NCBI RefSeq assembly: GCF_000002875.2
Contig: NC_009419.2
Location: 118,433-182,432 of the forward strand
DNA from: Leishmania infantum JPCM5
Taxonomy: Eukaryota > Euglenozoa > Kinetoplastea > Trypanosomatida > Trypanosomatidae
DNA: 64,000 nt
Reading direction: 5' to 3'
Shown here piece by piece: positions 20,001-31,906 of the stretch. Both the position numbers and the translations under genes were made by a program. The notes under the pieces are model-generated. The model was not told the origin of the DNA. It made no database searches and saw only the letters and a program-made list of their open reading frames with translations. Positions within the stretch are counted from its first letter, which is position 1; the number at the start of each line of letters is the position of its first letter.

Positions 20001-21173
20001 CTGCTTCTTGTATTGTTGCACTGCACTTCTTGTCCTCCTCTGTCCTCTTTTTGCACACGCGTGCGTCTCTGTGTGCTGTCTTTGCCCCGTGCCCTTCACA
20101 AACTCTCGCGTGTACACGGCAGTGCTTGAGGGTCTTGTGCACCCCGCACAATTTGTTGGTGGTCGACATATAAGCGCGTAACAGCGCATCTGTGTGGGTG
20201 CGTGTGCCGAAGAACTCTACGTTGAGAGACATACCCATATAAGGCCCCGGGTAGCCGTCTCATTCGACGCAGCGACGAGACGAGTCTGAGAAGAAGAACG
20301 CGTCGGGACGTGACGCACATTCACAGACGCAAAGTCAAGGGGCGCCGGTGAATTTTCTCTCTGCTGCCTCTCGCTGTCCTTGTCTTTGGCGAAGTGGCTT
20401 CCACAAAAGCCCCTGCCGTCACATAATTGGGTAGCGGGGAAGTGAAGCTTGCACACACAAGATAGACACGCGCATACGGAGGCAGGGAGCTGAAGGAAAG
20501 AGGAACCAAGATCGAGGAGGGACGCGAGACAGCCGGGCACGTTTTGGCTGGAGTTGCCGTGCGTGCGTGTGCCTTTTTGCGGACTACGCTGTCTCTCTTT
20601 TCGCCTTGCCTTCCCACCACTAATACCACCACGACCGCTCAGCTGTCTCTCTTTTAGTTGATTGCGTGTAATCCATACGAGTCTTTTTTTTTCCTCCTTT
20701 GTTGCTACTGTGTATCGCGTTACGTTGTCGTCTGTTTGCGGCGTCCTTTACAGTTTTGCTTTTGTGTGTGTGTGTGTGTCCGTTTTTTTTTTTTGCTTTC
20801 GAAGAATTATTTCCTTGCGGCACACGCAGCGAAAAACAACAACACGCCAACCCAACAACACGCACACCCCAGACAAGCCGCTCCCCCCTCCCTCTCACAG
20901 AGCCACGCGCAGCGCAACACGGCGCGTACGCACCAAAATTTGTTTCGTTGCTGTTGATTTTGTTTATCAGCCGTCATCCCACCACCCCTCCCCCTTTTCC
21001 ATTTTAGGTATCTTCCCTCCCCCTCCCTCCCCTAAAAGAAGAAAAAAAGCCGCTAATTCCATCAACACTCATCACCTACACACCGCCACTCTGCGCGCTT
21101 GTTGGCGGAAGCTGCGGGAAAGAGCTGTCTGTGTCTCCCACTGCGACAGCAACAACAGCAGTGTAAAGGCGTC
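17002..21173. other. Long intergenic region upstream of the kinase gene
   Basis: About 4.2 kb with no credible gene. It contains a C run (17070-17081), a GGC-type run near 17820-17845, and a (TG)n tract at about 18041-18070. Long pyrimidine tracts lie near 18395-18480, 18540-18600, 19980-20060 and 20690-20710. Longest apparent frames (17260-17934, 18098-18898, 18658-19587) are Ser/Leu/Cys/Arg-rich, start at non-ATG codons or lack GC3 bias, and are rejected. A good spliced-leader acceptor candidate for the kinase is the AG at 21006-21007 after a C/T-rich tract, giving a leader of about 166 nt. Confidence 0.65.
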
Positions 21174-24100
21174 ATGCAGCTGGTGAGCCGAACGATGAGC
21201 TGGAATACAACCTCTTTTTTCACCGGGTCCTTAGACCTGGAGGACGAGGTGAAGGTCCTGGGCGACTACGTCGTGGGCCATCGCCTCGGCGAGGGTGCGT
21301 ACGGCTCCGTCTATGTCGTCAAGTACCTTCCATCGGGGGACCGCTTCGCGTTGAAGATTTTGCAGAAGCAGGATCTCTTCACAAGCTCCGGCATCTACCC
21401 CGTCGCCTACTACGACGCAGACGGCGGCGCGTCGCCGTGGGAGGCCGATGGTGTGGAGTCGCACCCCCTCGGTGGGGCTCCTGTCCCCACGGTGGCTGCT
21501 CTGGCCAAGACCTTTGAGCAGCAGATAATCTCTGAGGCGATGGTGATGCAGGCCCTCGAGCACCCTCACGTAGTGAAGTTCTACAAGTTCTTGAATTCCA
21601 CGACGGCCTTTTACTTTGTGATGGAGCTGGCGGAGGGCGGGAAGCTGTTAGACTTGATTCTCTCCAAGAGCTATTTTGCCGAGGACGAGGCGCGCATGTA
21701 CTTCCAGCAGCTCCTCTCTGCCATCGACTACTGCCACCGCAACGGGGTCGCGCACAAGGACTTGAAGGCAGAGAACTTGCTGCTAAGCGACGACGGCCGC
21801 CTCTTGGTGTGCGACTTCGGCTTCTCCTCAAAAATTGCCAAGGAGAACATCGACGACCCGGAGCAGACAATCGGCACGGGCGGCAACGCCGCTCTCCTCG
21901 ACGCCATTAACAATGGAGGCATGTTCGGGACGCTGCACTACACCAGCCCGGAGGCGGTGATGGCGTCCTCGCAGCAGTGGAAGCTCGCCTTCGCGGGGGA
22001 CATGGCGGTGCCGGCAGAGACTTTGGGAGTCCCGGAGGACCAACATCAGGGTGATCCCGCTCGCTACTCCCCTTCTTCTACCGCGACACCCTGGTCCAGC
22101 TTCAGCACCTCGTCATCCGCGGCGTCGAACGCATCGTCGTGCAGCGGCTCATTGGCGCGAGGGTGGCGGCGGAGGGCAGCGGAGGTGGTGAGTTCAAAGC
22201 ACTGCAAGGCGCGCGGCAAAATCAGCGGCAAAGGTAGCGGTGCCTCGCTGCGCACGTCAAACAGCACCAGCCTGACGGACGAGGCAGGAGCGGCGCACAA
22301 GCCGTCGGTGGAGAAGAGACGGGCGCGACCTGATTCTTTGACCCCACTGCCGTCCGCCGCCGAGGCCGCCGCCCCCGGCTCTTCTCTGCAGCGCGCTGGT
22401 AGCACCCACAGCCTCGCCAGCGCCACCAACGGCCACAGGCACAAATGGGTGTCGCCTACCAGCGGGCTGAACAAGGTCGGGGAGGGGCTTAGCATCCTCG
22501 TAAAATCCCTCATGGGCAGCAGTGGCAGCAGCAGTGGCGGCCACCATCATCACCATCATAGACATGACTCGCATGCGCGCAGCGGCCACGCTAAGTCACC
22601 GCAAGGGAAGCAGGCAGCGATAATTGTGCCATCAAGCGCTGATGCCAAGGCCAAACTGAAGCGCTCGAGCAGCACTGCCGCTCTCTCCGTCGACGGAGAA
22701 GCGGAAGAGGGCAACTCTAGGCTGCATCAGCCGCTGCGGCATCTGCGCACCAACGCTCCTTCACAGGCGCGTGTGCCGTCGCCATTGTCCGGTGCGTCGC
22801 CGTCCGTGTCCCCCACCACCTCGTCCTTTGCGAGCCCGCGATTCCACGAGTCGGTGGCCGCGGCAGCAGCCTGTATCGCCGATTCCCCGAGCGCTACTGG
22901 GGCCGAAAAGCCCAGCACGCTCTCTTCACCCGCCGGCAGCCCAACTGACTCGAAGTCTGCCATCACGTCACCAGCACGCCACCGCCCAGGCACGAAGGAC
23001 GATATTGCCGTTTCCGACACCAACGTGGGTGAGCTCGGCCCTCCCGTCACGGCATTCGACAGGGATGCAGTGGGCGCGCCGCCACTGCCTCTGCCGGTAC
23101 CGCCGACGACCGCCTCGACGCTGAAGACGCCGAACTCGAGCAGCGCGTCACCGCAGGCCTTGCATCACTGTCACCAGGCTCATGAGCACAAGCATCACCA
23201 CCGCCATCGGCAGCGACGGTCCAACAGCAGTAGCCAGATTTTCGGCGCTTCGACGCCATGCAAGTCGCAGCCCATCATTGTGGATCCTTTTCAGCAGGAC
23301 TTGTGGAGCGCCGGCGTCATTCTCTTCTTCATGCTGACCGGCCGGTTGCCCTTCGAAGGCCGAGACGAAGAGGAGACGCTGCACTTGATTCAGGTGAACG
23401 AGTTCGCCTTCAACGACGAGGAGGCCCAGCGCATCTCACCGGCCGCGCGGAGGTTGGTGGCACAGATGCTGGCCCCAGAGCCAACGGACCGACCCACCAT
23501 CGAGCAGATCATCGCAAACCCATGGTTTAGGCGGGACTTGCAGCTCGAGAAGGACTTCCCGCACCGCAAGGACCTGATGGAGGCGTTGGGCAGCGCGAGC
23601 CCGGACTCGGCACTCCGGCACCCTCTCCCTCAAAAGTCTGCTAAAGGAGCGGGGCCCGCAGCCGACGCGTGCGCGGGGCCCAGCGGCGCCGACCGCGGCG
23701 GTGACACAAGGGCCTGGATGAGCACCAGCCATGGCGTGCCGAGCTCATGTGGCAGCAACGCGACCAACGCTGTTGCAGTGTCGCCTCGCTTCCACTCCTT
23801 CACCCCTGATGTGCGCGCGCCTGTGCCGCTGGTGCCGTCGCACAACACCTCATTCAACGTGGGACCGTCTGCACATCCAGGCGGCGCGCCCGGCAGCAGC
23901 CCCGGCTCCGACCAGCACCGCGACGCTTCCGCGCACACTACCTGTAACTTCTTGGACTTCTCTACGCACCACTCCATCACCCCAGAGGAGGAGTGGGTGC
24001 TCGAGACAGCATTTCGAAAGGTGGACTCGGACGGCTACGGCTGCATCACGCGGGACCAGGTGCGCGACATGCTCACGACCCTCCACGGTGACGTCGTCCC

Positions 24101-26219
24101 AACCAAGGACGTCGACGAGCTTGTATGTCTCTTCACCGGCGACGCGAGTGCCGCCAGCATCACCTTCCAGCAGTTTCGCGATGCGTGGGTGAGCAAGGAC
24201 CTGGCCCACACACCCTTCACTCACAACAGCGAGTTTCAGTTGGTCAACATCATTGGGACGGAGATGGACGCGGTTGAGCGGGGGGTGGTGCGGCAGCTAA
24301 GGACGGCATTCAACAGCCTCGACGAAAACCACCGCGGCGTCATTCAGCTCCATCAGGTGCAGCGCGTCTTTGAGAAGTGTCAGATAGCTGTGCACAAGGA
24401 GGAGTGTCTCTCCTTTATCAAGTACTTCCACGAGTCAGAGCTGGCTTGCTGCCACAACCGGGCTTCCCTCTATTCGCAGCGGCGGGGGCCAGCGCCGAAC
24501 ACGATGAGCCTCTTGCACGCCTCCGGGGCCGCATCGCCTCGGGGATTTGCAAAAGTTCACTCGCTGCCCTCCGCGACAGGTGCCACGCAGGGCGGCAGTC
24601 CCGCGACGACGCACTACAGCGCCACCACACCCAAGCAGCCGTCCGAAACGGGCGATTCTGACACCGCCACGATCACCGCCGCCGCTGGTGGCACAACCTA
24701 CACCGGCTCGCAGGCCACATCGCGGGGGGCGCCGAAATCCCCCCTGTCGCCGTCTTCCATCACCGTCTCCTTCAACTCTTTCGTGCGCGGCATCGTGAAG
24801 AGCGACATTCTGCTGAAGCACCCCCTTGGCCGCAAGCTGGCTGCCGCCACGAACCTCGCCGCGCTGTTTCAGTCCCGCAACGTGACGGAGTGCGTGCGGC
24901 ACGGCTTTCTTGTCACTGGCCTGCAGAGCGTCATATTGACGAAGCTGGCAAGCATGCCGGAGCGACTGCAGCTGTTGTACTCAGACAAGGTGGTCTCCAA
25001 CGCTGCGAACGTCTACTCGTTTCGGTACCTCGGCTCCTCTTCGCTGGCGACGATGCCCACGACGAGCACGGCGACACCGCCGATGTCTTCGCCGCTGGTG
25101 GCCATGGCGGCGAGCACAGACCCGGCGGCGACTTGCTCCCCTATAGGATTGCAAGGCAGCTTTTCGGCTCAGCACCGCAACCACGCCACTCCGGCGGTGT
25201 CTTCACTGCAACGACGCACTGTCAGCTCAGATGCTGGCAATGGCGCAACAGGCAGCACGGCGGCGACGAGCAACGCTGGCACCCACCCCCACAACCCCAG
25301 CCCTTGCCTGTCTGACCGAAGCACTGTGCGCTCGCACGCCACGTGCACGAAGCCGTCGTCTGCCAGCCCCCACAGTCTCGCGCGAGCAGACTCACCCGGC
25401 TCTGCCATGCACTCTCCCAGCCCAGAGATCAGCGGCAGCACGCTCACAAGTTGCGGCGCCTTCGTCTCGCAGTCGCAACGCAGCCCCGCTGTGCCGATGC
25501 ATCGTTCGTCAAGCCGCCCCCGAGCGACGGGCGGCACCTCTGCGCACCGGATGGCATCGCGGAGCGCTAGCGCCAGGGGGGCGGCTCCAAGTCACCCCGT
25601 TGCCCTTTGCTGCCCCTCGAACTCGCTGCAACACACCCCGACGTCGCTTTGCGCTCGCCGCCGGCACCTTCGCGGGCAGGACGCGCACACCGACCCTCGC
25701 CACGACACGGTTCGCGACGGTGACGGCGTTCGTGACAACACACGCGGCTTCTCTTCCTGCCCACACAACAGCTCCTCCGCCGTGAACACCGCCATCGACG
25801 ACAGCCATAGTAAGCGCAGCCGCTCAGCCCTCTCCCCCGGCATGGGGGAGGAGCTCAAGGGCCCGAACACCACGCCGGCAGCTGGTGGGCAGCGGAGGGT
25901 CAAGGAGAACGTCACACAGCTTCCCTTCCCCTCCATCTCGAGCGCGGTCGCCATCCTGTCGACGACGTCAGCGACTTTGGCGCATCCAGGAGTGGCCTAC
26001 AGCAGCAGTGACGCGGTGACGCTGGTGAATGGCGTGTGCGACCTAGACGTTATTCTGTCGCCTGCCAGCCTGGGCTACACGATGGTGCAGTTCCGCTGCA
26101 TTCATGGCAAAACAAGCGACTTTCACGAAGCCGTGGCGTTTATTTCGAATGTCCTCGAGGTGGAGCGGGAGCAGGCGATGCAAGACACCATGACGCGCGG
26201 AGAGAGTGAGCTCATGTGA
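21174..26219 (+). CDS. Large Ser/Thr protein kinase with split kinase domain, EF-hand-like and KA1-like regions
   Basis: The product is 1681 residues from ATG 21174; the frame is open upstream only to a TTG at 21099. Kinase landmarks are present: glycine loop GEGAYGSV (39-46), ATP-site Lys in FALKIL (K61), catalytic loop HKDLKAEN (194-201, Lys replacing the usual Arg of HRD), DFG (214-216), and TSPEA (about 257-261, SPE for APE). About 430 low-complexity residues follow, with a His-rich run near 22544-22565. The kinase then resumes at DLWSAGVILFFMLTGRLPF (from D709) and ends at NPWF. An EF-hand-like loop, DSDGYGCITRDQ (951-962), has Gln where Glu is usual at position 12. The last 60 residues (YTMVQFRCIHGKTSDFHEAV) resemble a KA1 tail. 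This suggests a CAMK/AMPK-like kinase, active in principle; substrate and localisation are unknown. No membrane span is seen. Confidence 0.88.
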   Translation: MQLVSRTMSWNTTSFFTGSLDLEDEVKVLGDYVVGHRLGEGAYGSVYVVKYLPSGDRFALKILQKQDLFTSSGIYPVAYYDADGGASPWEADGVESHPLGGAPVPTVAALAKTFEQQIISEAMVMQALEHPHVVKFYKFLNSTTAFYFVMELAEGGKLLDLILSKSYFAEDEARMYFQQLLSAIDYCHRNGVAHKDLKAENLLLSDDGRLLVCDFGFSSKIAKENIDDPEQTIGTGGNAALLDAINNGGMFGTLHYTSPEAVMASSQQWKLAFAGDMAVPAETLGVPEDQHQGDPARYSPSSTATPWSSFSTSSSAASNASSCSGSLARGWRRRAAEVVSSKHCKARGKISGKGSGASLRTSNSTSLTDEAGAAHKPSVEKRRARPDSLTPLPSAAEAAAPGSSLQRAGSTHSLASATNGHRHKWVSPTSGLNKVGEGLSILVKSLMGSSGSSSGGHHHHHHRHDSHARSGHAKSPQGKQAAIIVPSSADAKAKLKRSSSTAALSVDGEAEEGNSRLHQPLRHLRTNAPSQARVPSPLSGASPSVSPTTSSFASPRFHESVAAAAACIADSPSATGAEKPSTLSSPAGSPTDSKSAITSPARHRPGTKDDIAVSDTNVGELGPPVTAFDRDAVGAPPLPLPVPPTTASTLKTPNSSSASPQALHHCHQAHEHKHHHRHRQRRSNSSSQIFGASTPCKSQPIIVDPFQQDLWSAGVILFFMLTGRLPFEGRDEEETLHLIQVNEFAFNDEEAQRISPAARRLVAQMLAPEPTDRPTIEQIIANPWFRRDLQLEKDFPHRKDLMEALGSASPDSALRHPLPQKSAKGAGPAADACAGPSGADRGGDTRAWMSTSHGVPSSCGSNATNAVAVSPRFHSFTPDVRAPVPLVPSHNTSFNVGPSAHPGGAPGSSPGSDQHRDASAHTTCNFLDFSTHHSITPEEEWVLETAFRKVDSDGYGCITRDQVRDMLTTLHGDVVPTKDVDELVCLFTGDASAASITFQQFRDAWVSKDLAHTPFTHNSEFQLVNIIGTEMDAVERGVVRQLRTAFNSLDENHRGVIQLHQVQRVFEKCQIAVHKEECLSFIKYFHESELACCHNRASLYSQRRGPAPNTMSLLHASGAASPRGFAKVHSLPSATGATQGGSPATTHYSATTPKQPSETGDSDTATITAAAGGTTYTGSQATSRGAPKSPLSPSSITVSFNSFVRGIVKSDILLKHPLGRKLAAATNLAALFQSRNVTECVRHGFLVTGLQSVILTKLASMPERLQLLYSDKVVSNAANVYSFRYLGSSSLATMPTTSTATPPMSSPLVAMAASTDPAATCSPIGLQGSFSAQHRNHATPAVSSLQRRTVSSDAGNGATGSTAATSNAGTHPHNPSPCLSDRSTVRSHATCTKPSSASPHSLARADSPGSAMHSPSPEISGSTLTSCGAFVSQSQRSPAVPMHRSSSRPRATGGTSAHRMASRSASARGAAPSHPVALCCPSNSLQHTPTSLCARRRHLRGQDAHTDPRHDTVRDGDGVRDNTRGFSSCPHNSSSAVNTAIDDSHSKRSRSALSPGMGEELKGPNTTPAAGGQRRVKENVTQLPFPSISSAVAILSTTSATLAHPGVAYSSSDAVTLVNGVCDLDVILSPASLGYTMVQFRCIHGKTSDFHEAVAFISNVLEVEREQAMQDTMTRGESELM

Positions 26220-29200
26220 AGAGAATTGGAGGCCTTAAACGACATGGTGCATGAGTGTGTGTGTGTGTGCCTGCATGTATATGTATTATGTGTATATGTG
26301 TGCATGTGTGCTGGTGTAAGAAGACGCAATATGGCAGGCGCAACGAGCGTCTCTTCTATCTCTCTCTCATCTTTCGCTGTGACTCTACTCCCATAGGCCA
26401 AAACGTACACACACACACAAGCGAGCAAGCACAAAAAACCGGAAAGTACGCAGCAACGGTGCCGATGGCCGCCGTTTGAGACCCGCTGCCGGTGCGGCGC
26501 ATCTGCCGCCTTGCCGCCTCGCCTCCCCCAACTCCCTCCCCTCGGGAACGGCTCTCCTGGATAGTCGATGGCGCACACAACCGCGTGCGACTTCCTCCAC
26601 GCCTGTTTTTGTCAGAGAGGGTGCTGCCTGTGTGCGCCACATGGATGACGTGTCCTCTACTCGCTGTCTTCTCCCTCTCCACCGCTCTCCTTCTCCGTGT
26701 CTCCTCCCTCTCTTGACGCATGCACGCGTGCGCGTTTCGACGCACATATGTGCACATCGACCACCACAAACGGCGATCGCCTCTTATTCCCTCTCTTGTC
26801 GTGTTGCTTCGCCGAAGTAACGACACATATTGGAGAGCATGAGCAGAAGTTAAGGAAGCGGATTGCGTCAGTAACAAAGGCATTTATACCGTAGAGTCGA
26901 AGAAAAAAGTGCATCGGCAAGGCAGCCTGCATATAAAGTTTCTTTGCCTTTCTCTGAAGCACTCGCGAGCAGCATCCCACCGTCCTTTGCTGTGTCCTTG
27001 AGAGTTAGAAAGAGCAAGGCAGACCGCTGCTGAGGGCTGCGTCCATACATCCGTACACCGACACTTACCCACGTCCCTCTTTCTTTCCTTTGTGGGGCGC
27101 TCATTGACTTTTTAAGCGTCTGTGCCTGCTTGATCCACCAACACGCATACACAGACACACACACACACACTCGCTCGTGCGTCGGCATCCATACGGAGAA
27201 CACAGCTCTTCAACTCTCCTGCATCGCCGTACGTCTTACCTCTGCGTGTGCGTGCGTCAGTCCTGCACCGACCCGACCGCCACGGCGCGCTCTCCCGTGC
27301 CCGTCTATCTTTTTCTATCCTTTTTGTGCCTTCTCCCGTTTCTCTGATTGCTTCACCAGTCCCCTCCCCCTCTCCCTCCAAACAGTTTCAGTGTACTTTC
27401 TTCTTGTTTTCTCTCTGTGTGTGTATTTTGTAAATCTTTGTTTGTGCCTTGTCTGGTGTGGTTGTATTGCCACTCGTTTCGTTCCCATACATAACAATCC
27501 ATTTATTTTGAGAATTTTTTTTCGTGTGTGCGCGTGCGTGTCTCACTGCTCCCCCGTTTCTCTCTGTCTTCCTCTGTCTCTCTCTCTCTGCCTGTGTTCT
27601 CGTTGGCCACTGCACATATCTGCTCGTTTTCCGCGCAAGACACCCCCTCCTCCCCAAGACAACAAAAAAAAAGCAGGGGAAAAAGGAGATCGGCACAACT
27701 CAAACAGTGCACGTAAAGAGGCAAAGAGAAACAGAAACAAGAAGACAACCGTGCGCGAAAAATAAGGGCACTCATTCTCTTTCCTTTTTTACGTTTACAG
27801 GGTTTTTCTTATTTTTTTGTGGTTGCGTAGCCAGTGCCTCTCTCTGTCTCTCCAGAGTGCTTGTGTGCGCGGACTGCCATACGTTCTGTGCCTGCACCCC
27901 TCACCCCCCCCCTCCTTGACTTCCCCCGTCCCCGTCAAAGGCGACTCCTCACTTCTTCAGCTCCTCTCTGCTCATTGCGTGCCTCTAGACACCGTCACCA
28001 GTACCCCCACCACAGCCCCCGTGTTACTTGTGCTCGTGTGTGTGTGTGTGTGTGCTTGCTCCTTCTAGGCGAGAGAGTTATCATTCTTGACATATACAAG
28101 AGAACACCTCCCCTAACACCCATCCCTCCCCCTAAAAAAAGCGAAAAAACGTCAAAGAACGCAAGAAGAACGAAAATAAACTGCGAGGGGTACAGGGTGA
28201 ACAGCTAAGCAAATCACGCAGGCATTCGCGAAGAGTAACAAGCAAACGACAAGAAAAGCCCTCTACGCTACGAGTTTGTGCGTGTGTAGGATTTTTCGTC
28301 GAGCCGCGTATTCTCTGTGGCGTCTCCCTTCCCCTCTTCGCTACACCCTTGCCCTGCAGGCCTCCTGCGGTTGTCCACCTGCTTTTTTGTCCCTTGCCGA
28401 CGTCTGCTCGTTTCTCTTCGCTGCCAGCGACCGTCGTTTTTTTTTTTCTGTCCGTCCTTTTGGCTGTAGCCCCCCTTTTTTCCGTTTCTCATTCTTCGAA
28501 GCTTTGCGCTTATTCGTCCCCATCCCCCGTCCCCCCTCCCCGCTCGGTGCCTGCCTGCCTGCTTCTGTGCGTTTAGGTGCGCGCACCCCTTTTTCTTTTC
28601 TTTTCCCCCGATCGCTGTGTGCGTAAGCGTCCGCGTGCGTACTTCAGCAAAGAAAAAAACAGATCTTCATATCTGTGGTTTAACTCACTCTCTATCTCTG
28701 TGTGTGTGTGTGTGTGCTGTGTCTGCTCGATTTTCATCGTCACGTACTGCTCTCCGACGTGGCGTTCTCGGCAACAGAACGCGCATAACCGTCGACACAT
28801 CGACATCCCTTTTTGTTTTCTTTTGTCATTTCCGTGGCTCTAGTATTTTTTTTTGTGCATGCGTCATAGCCCATCTGTTTCCCTTTCCGTTCTCAGCTTT
28901 CCACCCTCTGTTCTACCATCATCGACTGACCTCAGGAGCGGCCACCGCTCTTTTCTTTTTCTTTCTTGCCCTTCCGGCGTGCATCATCAGCCATCATCTC
29001 TCGATACCGCTTGTGCGCGTGCGCTGGATACTCTTCTCTCTGTGTTGTAACGCCGTATTCATTGACTGGGAACGTTTGCTTCCTCAACCATAAATACACC
29101 CAACGCCGTGCGCGCTTGTGAGGCCAGGCAAAATAAGTGACGAAAAAGGGCACGGAGAGCCAAAAAGAGACCCCTCCCCCCCCCAAAAAAAAGGAACGAT

Positions 29201-31906
29201 CAGAGCACCGTCTTCTTTTCTTTCTTGTTGATCGTCGTGTATTTGCTCTTGTGCTGTTGATTTTTCTCTCTTCGCTAGGCCTCCGCTTCTTCCCACCCAC
29301 CCATCCACCTACCCACCCCCTGCAGTGTTTCCCTCGGCGTCTGCGACAGTATCTCGTGTGCGTGTGTCTGCCATCCTCTTCGTCTCCTCCTCTCTCCTTT
29401 TCTCTCTCTCTCTCTCCGACGCCTCTCCCTTTCTGTTTTCCGACTCGTTTTTTATTTTTATTTTTGTGTGTTTGTCGGCGTTCTGCCCTCACCTCCGTTG
29501 TGTATCAGCAAAGGCGAACGGCGTCACTGCGCGGTTACCGACAGAGTTGCGTTCATCGAAAGGCAGTGGCAACTGCCCGCCTACAGGAGACGAACGGAAC
29601 GGCAACTCCGCTGAACAAGAAAGGAAGACCATCGTGGAAGGAGGAAAAGAAGCATAAGGAAATCACACGCTCGAACGAGGAAGAGTCGTTACCACAAAAA
29701 ACGCATTTTTCCTCTTGTGTACGTGTCTTCTTTTGTTGTTGGTGTTGCTGCCGTTGGCCTGCGCACGCTCTCTCCACAAAACTACGTGTACCACCGCCAT
29801 CATCATCAGGGGCCTATCTCTCTTCCTCCCCCCCCGGCTTCGCCTCGGCATCAACGTTTGGCTGCATTTTTTTTATTGTCTTTCTTTCCTGCACGGTAGC
29901 CTTCATTCCTTCTCTGTGCACTTCTTCAAATATATATATATATACATACACTATTTCTCCAATTATTTTTTTTTTTTGAGAAGACGACTTGAACAACGAA
30001 AGATAGACGGAAAAGGCAAAGAACGTCAGCCGTCGAGGAGAAAAGAGGGTGTTCTGTCTGTGCATGCGTTTTAGGTGGCTCGCCTTATTTTTCTTGTTTT
30101 GTTGTTGTTGTTTGATTTCTTTCGCCTGCTTTCACCTTGCATACTGTTCCAGCACCCCGAAGCAAAGTCCAGTTGAAGTGCACGAACCACCACTCTTTTC
30201 CCTACGCGATTTCCCGTCTTCCCTTGCTCGCATTGACGGCTCGTCTGTTTTTCTTTTTGTTTGTGCCACCCGTTTTTTTTTGTTGTACCTCCTCTTGCTT
30301 CTGTTTTATTTTTCATTTTACGCCTCCATTTCGCAGGCTCTCTTTGAGGTGATCAAGCCACCATTGCTCTCTCACTCGCATACCACAGGCTATCCCACAG
30401 CGGAGTCGAGGGAGACGGCGATAGGTGAAGCAAGCGACGAAGAAAGAAGCACGCGAAGAAACCAAACAAAAAAGGCAAGAAAAAAATTACTGGACCGAAA
30501 GAAAAAGACCGCCGTTAGTTTCCCAGTTGTGTTTAGTGCACCCTCCCCCGTCTAATTTGCTCTCCTCCTCCGAAAAAGCAAAAACAAGAGCAGTCGCTTG
30601 GGCCGACAGCAGCGGAAGAAGCGAACCGCAGCGAACACCCACACACCCACATACAGACATACACAACGCCATACAGAATTCTGACTCGTTTTGCTTTACT
30701 GCCACTCTCCACGTCCACCACCGACCACCGAACACCCACCACCTCCCCCTTTTCTTTGTGCACATTCTCTAGGTGACGTGCCGCTCTCTTTCCAAAAGCG
30801 TCCCCCTCCCAACCTCCTCTTCGACACTTGTTTTGCCTCTTCTCATTGTCCCCAGCACCCCCGTTTCATTGACTGCCGTTTCTTCTAAGCTTCCTTTTTC
30901 GTTTTGTTTCTGCCACCCGCTCTCTCCCTCTCTCTTCCGCGCCCATTTCTGACCCGTTACCGCGTTTTTGTCTGTGCCGTTGTCTCAAGCCCCGTCTCTC
31001 TCTCTCTCTGGGGGTCCCCTCTGTCCTTGTCTGCATTGGTGTTCGTCTTTTTCTTCTTTTTTTTGCTTGCGGGCCTCCTTTCACTCCCACATCTGCAGTG
31101 CCTGCTAATTTCAATCCGTTTCTCGTTTTTTTTTATATTCCTTTTCCCCTCCTTTTTTTGTGTGTGTGTGTGTGTGTGCGTACGCGCATGCCTGGCTTGT
31201 ATCTCGCCGCGTTTCTGTCCCTACTGTAGCACAGCCCTCTCTCACCCTCTTTTAGTTGGCATACGTCTGCGGGTCGTCGCGCTTCTTTTTTTTTTTGCGT
31301 GTTTGGCTCGCTTAAATTTTTTTTTTCGTGGCTCGTCTTTCCCTTTCGTGTGTTTAGGCGGTGTTCTTTGTGCGTGTGGCGGCCGACGGAACCAGCATCG
31401 TAAAACGCACAGAGACACCGAGCCGAGCACAACGATATATAAAGTTAGCAGCGACAACAGTATTATCAAACGTGCGGAACGTTAGTTAAACTGCTTTTGC
31501 TAAAAAAAAGAGGAAAAGGACACAAAGACGTTGAAGAAGTGGCTGAGGGAGTGAGTTTTGGTAGACCATTGCCTGCTTTTGCTTTCGGCGCTGTCCCTCA
31601 TCGACTTTTACCGACCCGCTCGCCTTGTCTGTCTGCCCACCCTGGCGCACTCGCTTCTTTGTTTGTGCCTTGCGCGTTTCTTTGGCACTCATATTCTTTT
31701 TTATTTTTCGCCGTTTCTCACACTCTGCACACGTTGCTGTCACAGTCGAACTGCCCATTTTTCACCAACAGTAGCCATCCTGGAGGAAAAGCGGGAAATT
31801 TGTGAGCACGTGTGACTGTCCACTGGTGTGACTGTCATTGACGCCGCTGCTTTTTACGTTTTCTCTTTTTTTTTCAGTTGAGCGCAGCAGGATCCTCGCC
31901 GCCGTC
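26220..31906. other. Long intergenic region upstream of the first PPG gene
   Basis: About 5.7 kb with no credible gene on either strand. It contains (GT)n tracts at about 26255-26270, 28035-28053, 28701-28716 and 31160-31178, a CA tract at about 27152-27170, an AT tract at about 29931-29944, and many T- or C-rich runs. Apparent frames up to 280 codons (for example 29137-29979) are Ser/Phe/Leu/Cys-rich translations of pyrimidine tracts. The stretch probably holds the kinase 3' UTR and the PPG splice acceptor. Confidence 0.7.
31850..31877 (+). promoter_or_regulatory. Probable spliced-leader acceptor of the first PPG gene
   Basis: A T-rich polypyrimidine run at about 31850-31874 is followed immediately by CAG, with the AG at 31876-31877 being the first AG after the tract. 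This is the standard trypanosomatid trans-splice acceptor arrangement. It would leave a leader of about 29 nt before ATG 31907 and argues for that start, since the upstream in-frame TTG 31838 would be removed. Confidence 0.6.

Noticed and set aside
27130..29979. Several + frames of 100-280 codons
   Set aside because: They translate GT, T and C runs into Leu/Phe/Ser/Cys strings; none has a convincing start or ordered segment.
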